From NCBI GenBank assembly GCA_035578905.1, contig JAQJVL010000284.1, positions 248,001 through 312,000 on the forward strand: a stretch of DNA of 64,000 nucleotides, given 5' to 3'. Below are positions 1-11,797 of the stretch, one piece after another. Below the pieces are notes generated by a model. The model had not been told where the DNA came from and ran no database searches. It saw only the letters and a list, made by a program, of their open reading frames with translations. The stretch comes from Stictocephala bisonia. Lineage: Eukaryota; Arthropoda; Insecta; Hemiptera; Membracidae. Positions within the stretch are counted from its first letter, which is position 1, and each line of letters starts with the position of its first letter. A program made the translations under genes and the position numbers.

Positions 1-1985
1 TCAAAAGTATATACAATCTTAATGAACATTTTAAGCTTTATTACTTTCTTTACTATGGCTAGAAGTGAAACTGGCAAAATTGCCACTAAAAGTGACTTAA
101 AACACAACTCTTTACAGCTAGAAAGATTTTCTGGAGAAGGGGTGAACTCTGGTTCATCCATATTTCTTGGGGAGGCCCTCTGGGCACCACAGGATATTTT
201 ATCCTTCAAAAGTCTCCCGCATTGAATTTATCCTATGTTGGCAGGTCTGAAATGTACATATACTATTGTCCACAGTAAAAATGATTTGCCACTAACCTAG
301 TTCTAATAAAAAGCTTAAGCTAACTTAATAGGAATTTCAAAATTTGTTTATTGTAATTAATGTACAGAAAATAAAGAATATACTATTTACTGACTGATAA
401 TTAAATAAGTCTAGGCTATGTTTCATGAATCACCTTTTCACTTGCAATGAGCGATGTTTCAGACATATTCCTGAGCAAAAGCAATCACAATAGGCCTAAT
501 AACCACGATCAGTTTTTAAATACCACCAAAATACAGTTGATCAGGAAATTTTTCCTTGCAATATAGTTCAAATTTCTAATAACTCGTTAAAACTGTGAGT
601 CTATTCTAGTTTAATAGTACATTAAATTCAGAATCAGAATCGATTCAAGAATAGAACATGAATTGAAAATAAGACGAAAATTAAAAACAACGGACACCAA
701 ATCTAATTTCAATTTCAACAGTCCAACGGATAAATAGAGAATAATAGATCTCGTACATTGAGTAACCAATCTTTTGGTAAGAATAAAAGCTAACAGGTAT
801 ATAAAATATTGATACTATATAAACCCCACAGAAAGAAACAAAAATATTATGCTTTATATATATACTTTTACATTATAAAGACAAAATATACTTAAAAATT
901 AGTTTACGGAAATAACTACTCAGCAGTTCCATATTAAATAAGAAGATGGTGTGGTGTACAATATTTTATAACCAATTCTTCTGAATATTAAATAAATAAA
1001 TTAAAAGTTTTTATTGCATAAGAACATAAGGACATCAAAATGCAGTACAATAGTCAATTTCATAGGCTATAAATTAGGGTTTAGTTCTAAATAATATACT
1101 ACATATATCCACATTGCTACTGTATAGTAAAATAAAATAAATATAATATTAATAAAAATAGAGAAATGTAGTCAACACAATTTTATATAAATTAGCAATC
1201 CCAAGGTACATTTACTCAGTAACAAACAAAATGACAGTTAATAGCAATAAGTCACTAAGTTCAAAAACATAAATCTAATATCTGTCTATAAGGCCGCATA
1301 GGTCTAACGGTCTAACTCACTCAGTCACTCACGTATACAAATTCTAATCCACTTCCAAATGATCTAGAAACTTGAAAGTTTGCACACTTGTAGCTTTTAC
1401 CAAGTAACCAACGGGAAAATTCCGAAAACTAAAAATTTTTGACCCTTAAAAAAATAAAATGGTGGACGGCAATTTTGAATTGTGTGCAGAGTTTTGCTTG
1501 CGGTTTCATAGTGGGCAAACGGTTGGTTGTAGAGCAAATTTGACAGCATACTTCAGATTTGTAATTAAATTTCTTACAATTTTGTTGAGTAGTAATTTTT
1601 TTTGTATTTTTGATACTAACTACGCAAAAATCATTAAATTTCACTCTTTGTTCAAAAATTCTATTTTTGTTAGGTTTTTCGTATTTTATTACCGTACTAC
1701 GATAATTTAAGAACTTAAAACCGTACAAACTGTTTAAATTTACTACTTTGTTACCAAAACCACTTTGAAATTTGATTTTTCACTTTTCATAACCTAGAAA
1801 AAATTCAAAATGGCTGATGTGAAACTGCTGACCTTTTTGCAGAGTTAAGGTTGTTGTTATAATACTGACGCTGTAATATTTAATTTAGATAGAATCTAAC
1901 GAAATATTCAGATTCAAAATTAAATTATGTACACAAAATGTCATTTATATTTTTATGGTTAAAACATTGCACACTATTTACGTTT
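1..1985. other. AT-rich region without recognisable gene
   Basis: I see no gene here. Short open frames occur (for example 22-225 on plus, and overlapping plus and minus frames around 1430-1730), but none matches a family I recognise and all lie in low-complexity AT-rich DNA. The segment near 1800-1905 (an AAAATTCAAAATG block followed by a TTTGCAGAGTTAA block) recurs in diverged form at about 2553-2665, so part of this stretch belongs to the longer-order repeat of the adjoining minisatellite. Confidence 0.5.
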
Positions 1986-4740
1986 ACCACTCTGTTGACT
2001 AGCTAACCACAATCATCTTGGGTAGACCCCTGTGATCAACGGGGGTAATCATCCGTAATCAACTTGGGTAGCCTCCATAGTCAACTTGGCTAGCGCCACG
2101 TGATCAACTATGGCGTTGATCAACCCTGTCGTCTATTAAAGTTTTTTTTTTTTTTTTTTTTTTTACTATTATTTGTCTAAATGACTAAATAGAAAAAAAC
2201 TAAAGTTATTAACCAATTTGTTGTTAATATATTAACGGTATTTTTTAAAGCCCAGAACCAAGTAAATTCCTCAAAAATCTTGCAATGATAAAATTGCATC
2301 GTGGAGTAGTGTTTAAGCAATTAACAAATAGGTCTGATATATATTTTTGTTGTAAAGGTTTTTAGGGGGTGGAAAAAATTACTGTGCCTAGGTGCGCCAA
2401 AATACTAAATCCGGCCCTGTAACCACCTATTTCAGCAGGTGGTTACAGATTAAAATAATAATCCTTAACAGCCAGATTAAAATAGGCTGGATACTTAAAA
2501 CCTTGTACACTATTTACGTTGACCTCTTAGAACCTAGTACACTATTTACGTCAGAAAAAATTCAAAATGCCTGACGAGAAAACGCTTACTTGTTTGCACA
2601 GTTAAAGTTTTTGTTTTACTGAAGCTGTAATGTTTAGTTTATATAGCATCGAATTAAATATAAAATTGACAGTTAAATTCATTGATATACATTATTGTGA
2701 TATGTACTATAGTTTCTTCACAAATAGTCGGTAAAGTTGAGTTTTTCGAAAACATATGCTTTTTTTGGGATAGTTCCTCTTATTTAAGCAAGATTAAAAT
2801 AAGCTAGGAACCTAAAACCACCCGTGATTATCCGTCGTAGTCCCCGTGATCAACTGTTGTTGCCTACCACGATTAACTTAGGTAGCCAGCCATGATCAAC
2901 TTGAACAGCTCCAATGATCAACTTAAGTGGTCCACTATGATCATCTTGGGTAATCCCTTCCCCTCCGTAATTAACTTGGGAAGCCCCTTGTGATCAATAT
3001 GGTTAGCTCCCTTTCCCTTAATTGAATTGGATAGCTCACGTGACTAATTTGGGTAGCAGCTAACACATTACCTTAGGTAGCCCCAGCCCCCATCTAATGA
3101 AGATAGGAGGTTCACTATGATAACCATCTTGTTTAATCACTCGTGATCTTCTTGGAGAGTCCCCGTGATCAAAATGGGTATCCCCCGTGATCAACGTACG
3201 TAGCCCTCGTGATCAACGTAGGTAGCCAGCCGTAATTAACTTGGTTAGACACCACGATCAACTTATGTAGCCCCGTGATTAACGTAGATAACCCCATGAT
3301 CAGCTAGGGTAGCCGACCGTCAGCCACTAAGGTAGCCCCCCCATCAACAACTTGGGTAGCCCCCAACGATCATCGTAGTTAATCCTCGCGATCAACTTTG
3401 GTAGCCTCCGTAATCAAGTGTGGAAGCCCCCTGTGATCAACTTGGGTAATCACTGGCGATCTTCTTAATTAGTCCCATGATCAACTTGGGTATCCACCCG
3501 TTTTCAACTTAAGTAGTCCCCATGTTCAACGTGGGTAGCCCCCTTGAACATCTTGTGTAGCCCCTGTGATCAACTAGGTAGTAGCACGTTATCGACTTAG
3601 ATAGCCCTGCCAAGTACCTTGTTTTAGTCAGCCCTTTTTGATCAATCTGGCTAGCTTCCCGTGATCAACTTGATTAGCTCCCGTAATTAACTTAGATAGT
3701 CAACTGTGATCAACTTAGGCAACCAACCATAATCAAGTTTGGTAGCCCCCACTGTGGTCTAGTTGGGAAGCCCCCGAGGACTAACTTGGGTAGCCATCCG
3801 TGATCAACTTAGATGTCTCCCGTGATCAAAGTAGGTAGGCCTCGTGATTAACTTAGCAGCCCCACGTGATCAAGATTGGAAGACCCCTGTTATCAATATG
3901 GGTAATCACCGGTGATCTTTTTGAGTAGCCGCATGGTCAACTTGGGTAGCCACCCGTTATCTACCTAGGCAGTCCTCGTGATCAACGTGGGTAGCTCTCA
4001 TGATCATCTTGGGTAGCCCCAACCCCCCTGTGATCATCTTGTGTAGCCCCCTATAATCAACTTGGGTAGTATCCCGTTTTCAACTTAAGTATCCCCCCAT
4101 GTACAACTTGGCCAGCTCTTCTTGATTAACCTGGCTAGCCCCTTGTGATCAACGTGGATTGTCTCCGTGATAAACTTGGGTAGCAACTGGTTGGTAGCTT
4201 AAATCCCAGCTTCACAAGCTAAAGGTTCTCAGTTCGATCCCAATCAGAGTTGTAACACATTTTGAAAGGGATCAGCTGGTTAACCACCGGTTGTTCATTT
4301 GTCATTGGGCTATTAATTAAGTCTAAGGAACATTGGGTCTTAGTTTGTAAAAATGACTACATTTGCTCATTTACACTCATGCGAAATCCATATTCGCCCA
4401 TATCTTGACGATCGGCGTCTTAAGAATAAATAAATAAAAACTGTGATCATTATGGGTAACACTGGTTATCAACTTAAGTAACCCCTGTGATCTTAGCCTC
4501 CGTAATCAACTTGGGTAGCCGACCATCATAAACTTAAGTAGACCTCCCGGGGTCAACTCGATAACTACCCGTGATAAACTTTAGCAGCTACCATGCTTGT
4601 CTTAGGTAGCCAACCATGATCATCTTAGCTTGCCACCCGCGATCTTATTTGAAACCGCTACGAGGGTGTTGAGGTCACCGATGATCAACTTAGTTAGTCA
4701 TTGAACAACTTTGAGAGTTCGGGATTATTTTTCAAGTCAA
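1986..4740. repeat. Degenerate minisatellite, about 20-23 bp unit
   Basis: A very decayed tandem repeat whose unit is close to GTGATCAACTTGGGTAGCC plus a run of C. Dozens of imperfect copies are legible, with substitutions, small indels and spacers of changing length. The array is interrupted at about 2115-2800 by non-repeat sequence (including a 24-nt poly-T run near 2141-2164 and a duplicate of the segment at 1800-1905) and at about 4186-4437 by a SINE. Every frame has many stops, so it is not coding. Unit divergence suggests an old array that is no longer being homogenised. Confidence 0.8.
4186..4437 (+). mobile_element. tRNA-derived SINE copy inside the minisatellite
   Basis: The head looks like a tRNA gene, with a B-box-like CAGTTCGATCCC at about 4230-4241. 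The body contains CCATATTCGCCCATATC near 4389 and the copy ends in an AAATAAATAAA tail. A related core occurs on the minus strand near 18345-18440 (CATATTCGCCTGTATCTTGATGATCGG on the complement, same order of blocks), supporting a dispersed family. The element interrupts the GATCAACTTGGG array, whose repeats resume straight after the tail. Confidence 0.6.
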
Positions 4741-4795
4741 CGGGGGTTTGGGGGCGAAGCCCCCAACGAGCGAAGCGAGTCTGTGTATTAATATA

Positions 4796-5856
4796 CAGAG
4801 TGACAATTAAGTCTCGAACTAAGGAGTTCGAAAGTTAAAAAAGGTTTTAACTTTTAAACCACAACAGAGAAAAACATGAAAGTACACACACCATTACTAG
4901 TGACAGTAACCTACACTTCTGTTAAATTCAAATGCGACCGCATGACGCCTTTGGGGGACGGCCCACAAGGAGTCAGAAAAAAATCTTTAATTGGAGCCTA
5001 TGTCAAGTTGTACAAAATTTGAAAGGCCTTAGTTTACTAAAAACAATGCCACAAACGGACTTCAAAAGGTTGATCCAGTCGGAAGAAATTGCTGTTTGAA
5101 TTTTAAAACTATTCCAAAGTGTAAAACACTGTGTTACAAGTTAATACAATTTTTAATTACCTAAGGTCAAAGTAAGTATTCAAAATGCCCTCCTCCCGTT
5201 GTCTGATAATGTCTTAGGTGGTTGTAAAAGCCCCCCCCCTGCATTTTGAAGGTAATCTCGACGAATATCTTGAGCTTATTCTTGAGATATGAGTTGTCTG
5301 AGGTGCACCAAATCTTTAGTACGATAAAAGGTTTATCGTACTAAAGATAAAATTAGCCAAAATAAGGTTTAGTACGATAAACTTTATCTTAGAGGTATCC
5401 CAAAAGAAAAAAATCAAGCGGAGATAAATGGGGGAACAAGCAGGCCATTCTACTGCACCGCGTCTTCCTATCCATCTTTGAGGGATATTGTATTCAAGTA
5501 TTGTGTTACGTCAACCCCATAGTGTGGTGGAGCTCCATGTTGTTGAAAATCATTTTTTTTTTAATTGTGGGCCAAGTCTAGCTTGTATGGCAGGAATAAT
5601 CTCATTTTGTACAATATGAGCATTGCTTGAATGATCATTTCTCAATACAGCATTTAAATTAAAATTGATAAAAATGGGCCTACAATTTAGTTTTCAATAA
5701 TACCTGTCCAAACATTAAGTTTTGTTGGAGCTATGTGTAAGTCTCATCTTTCCGGTGAGGGATGCTGTTGTCACAATACCTACAATTATGCCTATTAACA
5801 TTCTCTGTTGTGGTTTAAAAGTTAAAAGAGGGGTTACAGATTTATTTGTCACCCTG
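4796..5856 (-). pseudogene. mariner/IS630-superfamily transposon relic
   Basis: Terminal inverted repeats begin CAGAGTGACAA on the left and, on the complement, CAGGGTGACAAATAA on the right. Both are bordered by TA, the target duplication of this superfamily, and a longer TTTTAACTTTTAAACCACAA block is shared by both ends. On the minus strand about 5360-5620 reads as a broken transposase: a GAPPHYGVDV block, then after a frameshift RWIGRRGAVEWPACSP and IFFFWDTSK, the usual order near the DDE catalytic core. The family normally has QQDGAPPHY; here the Asp is His, and stops and frameshifts follow, so the enzyme is dead. A CCCCC-rich hairpin-like motif (GGGGGCGAAGCCCCC) lies just outside the left end. 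Confidence 0.75.
5312..5348. repeat. Perfect 17-bp hairpin
   Basis: ATCTTTAGTACGATAAA is followed by AGG and then its exact complement. A third, partial copy of the arm occurs at about 5370-5390. It lies in the dead mariner-type transposase and is not expected from the coding sequence, so it is probably a small secondary insertion or a local inverted duplication. Confidence 0.8.
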
Positions 5857-6070
5857 TATAACTAGATAACTAATCAGTAAAAATTCTATCACGGAACTTA
5901 ATAAGGGAAAACAATCAATGCATCTTATATTGATATAACTGACTATGGTCACAGTATAAACACTTATAATTTCTAATAATAGTTGTGTCAATGTGATTAT
6001 GTTGACTGCTAGAATGAAACTGACAGCTGCAGACCATGTCGGACCAAATATATTTCATCATATTGTGAGT

Positions 6071-6174
6071 AATGTGAGATATGATACGGAACTCCCATCT
6101 AAAGTGAAATATGATACGGAACTCCCAACTAATGTGAGATATGATACGGAACTCCCAACTACAGTAAGATAAGT
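6071..6174. repeat. 30-bp tandem repeat, about 3.4 copies
   Basis: Units start at 6071, 6101 and 6131 with the shared core GATATGATACGGAACTCCCA, and a partial copy starts at 6161. Copies differ by a few substitutions. No coding potential. Confidence 0.85.
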
Positions 6175-6699
6175 ATTCTACATTACGGTAAAAGAGTAAA
6201 AATTACTTAAACAAATAATCACAAATCAGAGGAATTCAAACGAGGAATTAGGATCTCTGTAGATGGGCTTGATGAAACGATTAACTACATCAGCAAAGAC
6301 GTTCCTCTAAACTTGAGTTTTAAAGACCTTATTGGAGTGCTTAATTTAACACAGTGACATTTGTCATTTTATAAAAAGATGTCCTGGTGTAAGTTATGAA
6401 TTTTTCATGGTCAGATATTGGCCATTTCAGGTTGTCTTGCCATATTCACAAAATAAAAATATGGATGTTCTAAGATTTATATTTTACCATACATACTGTG
6501 CATATGTATGTATACTCTACACAAATACATAGTTTCTACTCTACGGCTATGGTTGGGCATGTGGGTCATAGCCATTTTATTTTTATGGGTGGGTGGGTAG
6601 ATCATTCATTACCACTGTACGTGTATGGGTTGGTGTGTTATCAGCACTGTACAGGCTTCACACCAATACCACTGTACAGTTGTGTGTGTGCGTGCAAGC

Positions 6700-6925
6700 G
6701 GTGTTCTGGGCTTGCCCAGTTCAGCTATTGGCTCAATTATCATAGTGTCTAAGGATGACTCGTCACTGAAAGCATTAAGAACACTTTATGTCCAACTAGT
6801 CCACCCTATCCTAGAGTATTATTCTCACATTTGTTCAATATATCAGTTGGCCCAGATCGATCTTATTGAGGGAATCCAGAGAGTTTCTTCGGGTCATTGG
6901 TACACAACTTGGTTTTAGTTATGCG
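6700..6925 (+). pseudogene. LINE reverse transcriptase fragment (jockey-like C-terminal part)
   Basis: The frame reads LKALRTLYVQLVHPILEYYS and then a QLAQIDLIEGIQR block, the thumb region that follows the catalytic YADD part in jockey/CR1-type LINE reverse transcriptases (typically TLY.SLVRSILEYASPVW...). Nothing recognisable remains upstream or downstream. This is an old, 5'-truncated relic. Confidence 0.6.
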
Positions 6926-7156
6926 GGTGTGCCTCTTGACGACAATAACCATTATCTTAGTCTTCAACCCTTGAGTGTCATAAGACTTCAATATACATTA
7001 ACCTGACCTTTTGGGGTAAGCAGTATTTTAATGCCCTTAAATCAACCAGTACTAAAAGCCTTTTTGAAATAACACCATACCATGTCTCCACCGCATATAT
7101 GGGGAGACAGCCTTCTTCTTGACATATTTGATTTTTTTATGTAAGAAGAGGTTTTT

Positions 7157-7170
7157 AAAACGAAATTAAG
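7157..7170. repeat. Target-site duplication, left copy
   Basis: AAAACGAAATTAAG; the identical 14-mer is at 9217-9230. The pair defines the ends of the palindromic PLE insertion. Confidence 0.9.
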
Positions 7171-7254
7171 AGAGATAGGACATCAGCAAACTTACCTTAA
7201 AAGACAAGTTCACTAACATCAGAGTAGTAGTCACAAACACAAAATACACAAAAG

Positions 7255-7295
7255 CTCACAAATTTTCAACACCACTGGCATTTTCTTCAGGTGAG
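7255..7295 (-). ncRNA. Hammerhead-ribozyme-like motif, PLE copy 1 left arm
   Basis: Mirror copy of the motif at 9049-9089, with identical elements: CTCAC/GTGAG stem I, CTGAAGA core, GAAA and a self-complementary stem III. Confidence 0.6.
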
Positions 7296-8234
7296 TAGAG
7301 GGAGAGAGAGAGAGACACTGAAATGACTTCCACTATTGCTGGGTAGGTGGCTGTGGTGGGGGGGTGTACATCCATAGAGCAACACTCAGGTGTAGATGCA
7401 GTATTTCAGTTAGTATATATATATAAAAATATAAATGAAGTTTGCTGATGGGGAAGGGGTTGAAGGGAAGTGGTCTATCTTATGTTCAGATTAGGTGGGT
7501 CACGGGATTTTGTTATCCATTGGTGTGCTAATTCCATCCTTCGGAGTTGGGAACTATTGGCATGGGAAGGAAGGGATCTGATTACCTTAGTGGTGTAACA
7601 CTGATCAAAATTTTGATTATGGAGAAGAGTATGGGCAGAGACAGGTTTTTCAGGATTTTGGATTTTGCAATCATGTCTATGGCCATTCATGCGTTTACGA
7701 AGGGTTTCACTGGTAAGGCCAATATATTGGGCAGGACAGTGCTGGCACTGGAGTTGATAAATTAGATTGGTGGAATCACAGGAGTGGTTTCCAGGTATCT
7801 TGTAGGTTAAGGAGGTAGTGGAGCTGGTAAAAGACTGCCTGAGAGATTAATAGGCAGGTTTTGCAAGATTTCTTGTTACAAGGATTAGAACCGTGTGGTT
7901 GCTGGTCTTTAGGACAGGTCAGGATGTTGGGATCAGGTAACTTAGGATGGACCAGGATCTGGCGGAGGTTTTTGTTTTGTCTGAAAGTTACAGTAGGAGG
8001 TTTTTCAAGGAGATCTTTGGTGTGGGGGGAAGCTTTTAAGATGTTGAAGCCATCTTTCAGGATTTTGTTGAGTTTTTGTAGGCCATGGTGGTAATTAGTG
8101 ATAATTTATATCACTAATTACCACCATGGCCTACAAAAACTCAACAAAATCCTGAAAGATGGCTTCAACATCTTAAAAGCTTCCCCCCACACCAAAGATC
8201 TCCTTTTGTAGGCCATGGTGGTAATTAGTGATAA

Positions 8235-8867
8235 TTTATCACTAATTACCACCATGGCCTACAAAAACTCAACAAAATCCTGAAAGATGGCTTCAACATC
8301 TTAAAAGCTTCCCCCCACACCAAAGATCTCCTTGAAAAACCTCCTACTGTAACTTTCAGACAAAACAAAAACCTCCGCCAGATCCTGGTCCATCCTAAGT
8401 TACCTGATCCCAACATCCTGACCTGTCCTAAAGACCAGCAACCACCCGGTTCCAATCCTTGTAACAAGAAATCTTGCAAAACCTGCCCTATTCATCTCTC
8501 AGCCACATCTTTTACCAGCTCCACTACCTCCTTAACCTACAAGATACCTGGAAACCACTCCTGTGATTCCACCAATCTAATTTATCAACTCCAGTGCCAG
8601 CACTGTCCTGCCCAATATATTGGCCTTACCAGTGAAACCCTTCGTAAACGCATGAATGGCCATAGACATGATTGCAAAGTCCAAAATCCTGAAAAACCTG
8701 TCTCTGCCCATACTCTTCTCCATAATCAAAATTTTGATCAGTGTTACACCACTAAGGTAATCAGATCCCTTCCTTCCCATGCCAATAGTTCCCAACTCCG
8801 AAGGATGGAATTAGCACACCAATGGATAACAAAATCCCGTGACCCACCTAATCTGAACATAAGATAG
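8235..8867 (+). CDS. PLE protein, C-terminal linker plus GIY-YIG endonuclease (5'-truncated)
   Basis: An uninterrupted frame of 210 codons ending in TAG. It begins inside the protein, so no start codon is assigned. After HHGLQKLNKILKDGF comes a Cys-rich linker (CPKD, NPCNKKSCKTCP), then CQHCPAQYIGLTSETLRKR, which is the GIY-YIG nuclease signature, followed by the HRHDC and ELAHQW blocks. PLE proteins are a reverse transcriptase fused to such a nuclease; here the reverse transcriptase is missing. The nuclease would nick the target to prime reverse transcription. The same protein is encoded in mirror image by the left arm on minus (about 7475-8103). The frame is open but an isolated nuclease half is probably not mobile on its own. 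Confidence 0.8.
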   Translation, partial: FITNYHHGLQKLNKILKDGFNILKASPHTKDLLEKPPTVTFRQNKNLRQILVHPKLPDPNILTCPKDQQPPGSNPCNKKSCKTCPIHLSATSFTSSTTSLTYKIPGNHSCDSTNLIYQLQCQHCPAQYIGLTSETLRKRMNGHRHDCKVQNPEKPVSAHTLLHNQNFDQCYTTKVIRSLPSHANSSQLRRMELAHQWITKSRDPPNLNIR

Positions 8868-9048
8868 ACCACTTCCCTTCAACCCCTTCCCCATCAGCAA
8901 ACTTCATTTATATTTTTATATATATATATACTAACTGAAATACTGCATCTACACCTGAGTGTTGCTCTATGGATGTACACCCCCCCACCACAGCCACCTA
9001 CCCAGCAATAGTGGAAGTCATTTCAGTGTCTCTCTCTCTCTCCCTCTA

Positions 9049-9089
9049 CTCACCTGAAGAAAATGCCAGTGGTGTTGAAAATTTGTGAG
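9049..9089 (+). ncRNA. Hammerhead-ribozyme-like motif, PLE copy 1 right arm
   Basis: Stem I is CTCAC (9049-9053) with GTGAG (9085-9089). The core CTGAAGA is at 9054-9060. Stem II pairs AATGCC with GGTGTT (two G-T wobbles, loop AGT) after one extra base. GAA is at 9077-9079, stem III is the self-complementary AATT, and the predicted cleavage follows T9084. PLE pseudo-LTRs are known to carry hammerheads with very short stem III that may act as dimers. Function is inferred from the fold only. Confidence 0.6.
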
Positions 9090-9216
9090 CTTTTGTGTAT
9101 TTTGTGTTTGTGACTACTACTCTGATGTTAGTGAACTTGTCTTTTAAGGTAAGTTTGCTGATGTCCTATCTCTCTTAATATACTAATTCCTGGCCTAGTG
9201 CCCTTTAACCTAACCT

Positions 9217-9230
9217 AAAACGAAATTAAG
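9217..9230. repeat. Target-site duplication, right copy
   Basis: AAAACGAAATTAAG, identical to 7157-7170. Confidence 0.9.
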
Positions 9231-10089
9231 AATTCTGTGCTAAGAAAGTAGCTTTCAGAATATCCACTAATTGTTGTAAGCACTTGTTGAAATGTTATGC
9301 ATATATATATTTACTCGTTTACAGTTTGTTATATCCATGGTAACTAGTACCTTGGTTATATTTCAATTTTTATAATTCAATATTTATTAATGATGCGTGT
9401 TATAGGATAGTTTACTGCTATATGTTTTTTAAATTTAGTATGTTTTACTTTAATGATCCATGATGGAAATTGTAGGCTAATGCATTGTTATTTAAAATTC
9501 ATATAGTTTATATTCATTTATTGTTTAATTATATTTGGTATTTTCATTGTATTATAATAGACGATATTGTAAGTTTTTAGTTTATATTCCAATGGGAAGC
9601 TAATACAAAAATTTAATTTTAGAATATTTAAAATTTAATTCTAGACGCCTAATATTTGACTGGTTTAGGCAAATTAACCAAACATTTAATAATAGATTAG
9701 TGTTTATTAGCTTGATATTCTACTTCGTTTCTATAAGCAATCGTGTGAAAGAAATAGACTAATGTTAGTTTCAAGAGAATATTGATTCGTTAGGATTACT
9801 AGTCATGCAAGAGAACTTGTGATTAGTGTAAAAGCTGTCTATGCAGTGTGCCAAAGTTGATAAAATATTATGCTCAAATTAATTGCAATATATTTTGGGG
9901 GTATTTTAGCAGCTTATAGTACATCTTCAATTCCCAATAGTTTGCAATTTTGAGGATCGTGTTGCAAACTAGCTTCAAGCTATCTGCAAACTCTTTGCTG
10001 ACTTGCTCTCAATTACTTACCAATATTACCATTTTAAGCAGTTCATTCATACATATATATATGACAACAATACTCTGCAATATTAAGTC

Positions 10090-10850
10090 TGCATTCTTTG
10101 TTGTGCCACTTCACAAATTTGGTGCTCAGTCAGTTATTAAAAATGAGTGGCCATCAGTTGGCATGGCAAAGATATTTGAGAAGGTTATCCAGGATAGGAT
10201 GACTTTTGCTTTCAAGTCCATAATAATCATACAGCAACATGAATTCTTACATGGCAGATCTATAACGGATTATTAGTTTGTGTTAAAAGCAAAGTCTTTT
10301 CTGTATTCTCCAAATGTTATCTGGTGAATTGCATATACCTTGAATTAAGCAAAGCTTTCAACAGGGCACAAGTCATTTGCATTTGCTTGGGAAGATTGAA
10401 GCCCTTGGTGTAACTAGTCTCGTTATTTGTTTGGTTAAAGTTATTTAACAATCTATAATTTACAGGTCAAGTCTCTTGAAACAGATCACAATATTGATTG
10501 TTAATGGTTTGTCAGAGATGTGGATTTACATCTGTTCTTTTTTGGTCTCTTTATAATGACATTTTTCGTTCTTTGGGGAGTACACTTATTTTTTAGGTTG
10601 GTGATATGAAGTTTTTTGTGGAGGACAAATTTGCTATCCAGAGACTAAGTACCACAATCTGAAAAGAGTTTTGAGATCCGAGGTATGCAAGATGGAAATT
10701 ATTTAAATCCTACAAAATGCATTTTATTTCTTTATGTCCTCTAAAACTCACCAAAGAATGCAATATTATCATGTAACAAGTATCCTTCTCCAGAGAGTTG
10801 AATCTGTTTGTAACCTGAGGGTTCTTTTGACTCTAGCCTGAAACTTTGGT
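10090..10850 (+). pseudogene. LINE reverse transcriptase relic (fingers/palm)
   Basis: One frame reads KNEWPSVGMAKIFEKVIQDR followed by a QQHEFLHGRSITD block. This matches the region of jockey/CR1-type reverse transcriptases that normally reads ...LSKVFEKLI.....QHGF..GRST. Several stops and frameshifts follow, with recognisable pieces such as LNAKLSTGHKSF after the breaks. Dead copy. Confidence 0.55.
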
Positions 10851-11797
10851 AAACACATATCCGACATTATAAGCAGAGCATCCGCAATTTTTTAAATAAC
10901 ATCTTACAATAGTAATTCATAGTAAAAGTATTCAATAACTTATCATCTGACACATAGTTTCATTTAATAATAGAGTTAACCATTTATATTATTGAAATCA
11001 TTATACATATTATATCAAGCAAATAAAGCTTCTTGTCAATATTGCAATGTATAATTGTTGTATTTTTGGTTATAAATGAATATTTATTTTTGTTGTTAAA
11101 GTAAATTTAACTATTTGTTACAAATACCACAATAGGCGATTTTTTTCTTTTAATTTAATATTCTAATGCTAGACTCAAACATATTATAAGTTTATAATCT
11201 GTTATTTTTATTTAACTGGCCATATTATTGGAAAAATTGGCCAGTCATTTTCCAAACCCAATAATGTATTTATGTTATAGTCATTATTGATTGGAAAAAT
11301 AAATAATTTATCATTATTAATTGTGGAGTCATTGGTCTATTGGGTGATGAAATTCATCCTTCTCTAATTTCATAGTTCTCTCGAGTTGCTTTATCACCTT
11401 ACCAGAATACTTCTTAACCTTCGTTTTTTGGCAGAAGAATTATCACAGGATATTTGGTGTGAAATTGGGCTACCAGTACCTTGCAGTCAATGTGCCTGAG
11501 GAGACGAACTTCTACAGCTCTCTTCCCTCACTGACAGATGATGGACTTGTGAGTTTTTTAAAAAGATTTTTAATGACATTAAGTGCCCCAATTAATAACC
11601 AGTTATTGGTATATACCAAAAACTTGCTAATTGTTATCTCATAACACAGTACAAGGTTGATGAGGATTGGTAAACTGGTATATTCTGATGTTGAGTTCTT
11701 CAGGCCATCATTGTACTAATTTAAGAATAGAGTTAAAGAACTCATGGGTGGCTAAGATATTTAATTACGTTTCAGTATTTTATTGATTTTAGATGAA

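Larger units (their letters stand above)
7171..9216 (+). mobile_element. Palindromic Penelope-like element (PLE copy 1)
   Basis: The left arm (7171 to about 8104) is the near-perfect reverse complement of the right arm (about 8237 to 9174). The right arm encodes a PLE C-terminal region on plus. Between the arms, at 8110-8204 and 8205-8232, lie one more direct and one partial inverted copy of the inner arm sequence, a scrambled junction that suggests template switching. The right arm alone carries a tail of about 42 bp (9175-9216) before the 14-bp target duplication. This is the asymmetric layout of PLEs with inverted pseudo-LTRs plus a tail. The arms differ at only a few positions, so the insertion is recent relative to most elements here. 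Confidence 0.85.

Noticed and set aside
22..225. 67-codon open frame at the window start
   Set aside because: No recognisable domain, no splice or promoter context, and AT-rich surroundings; likely chance.
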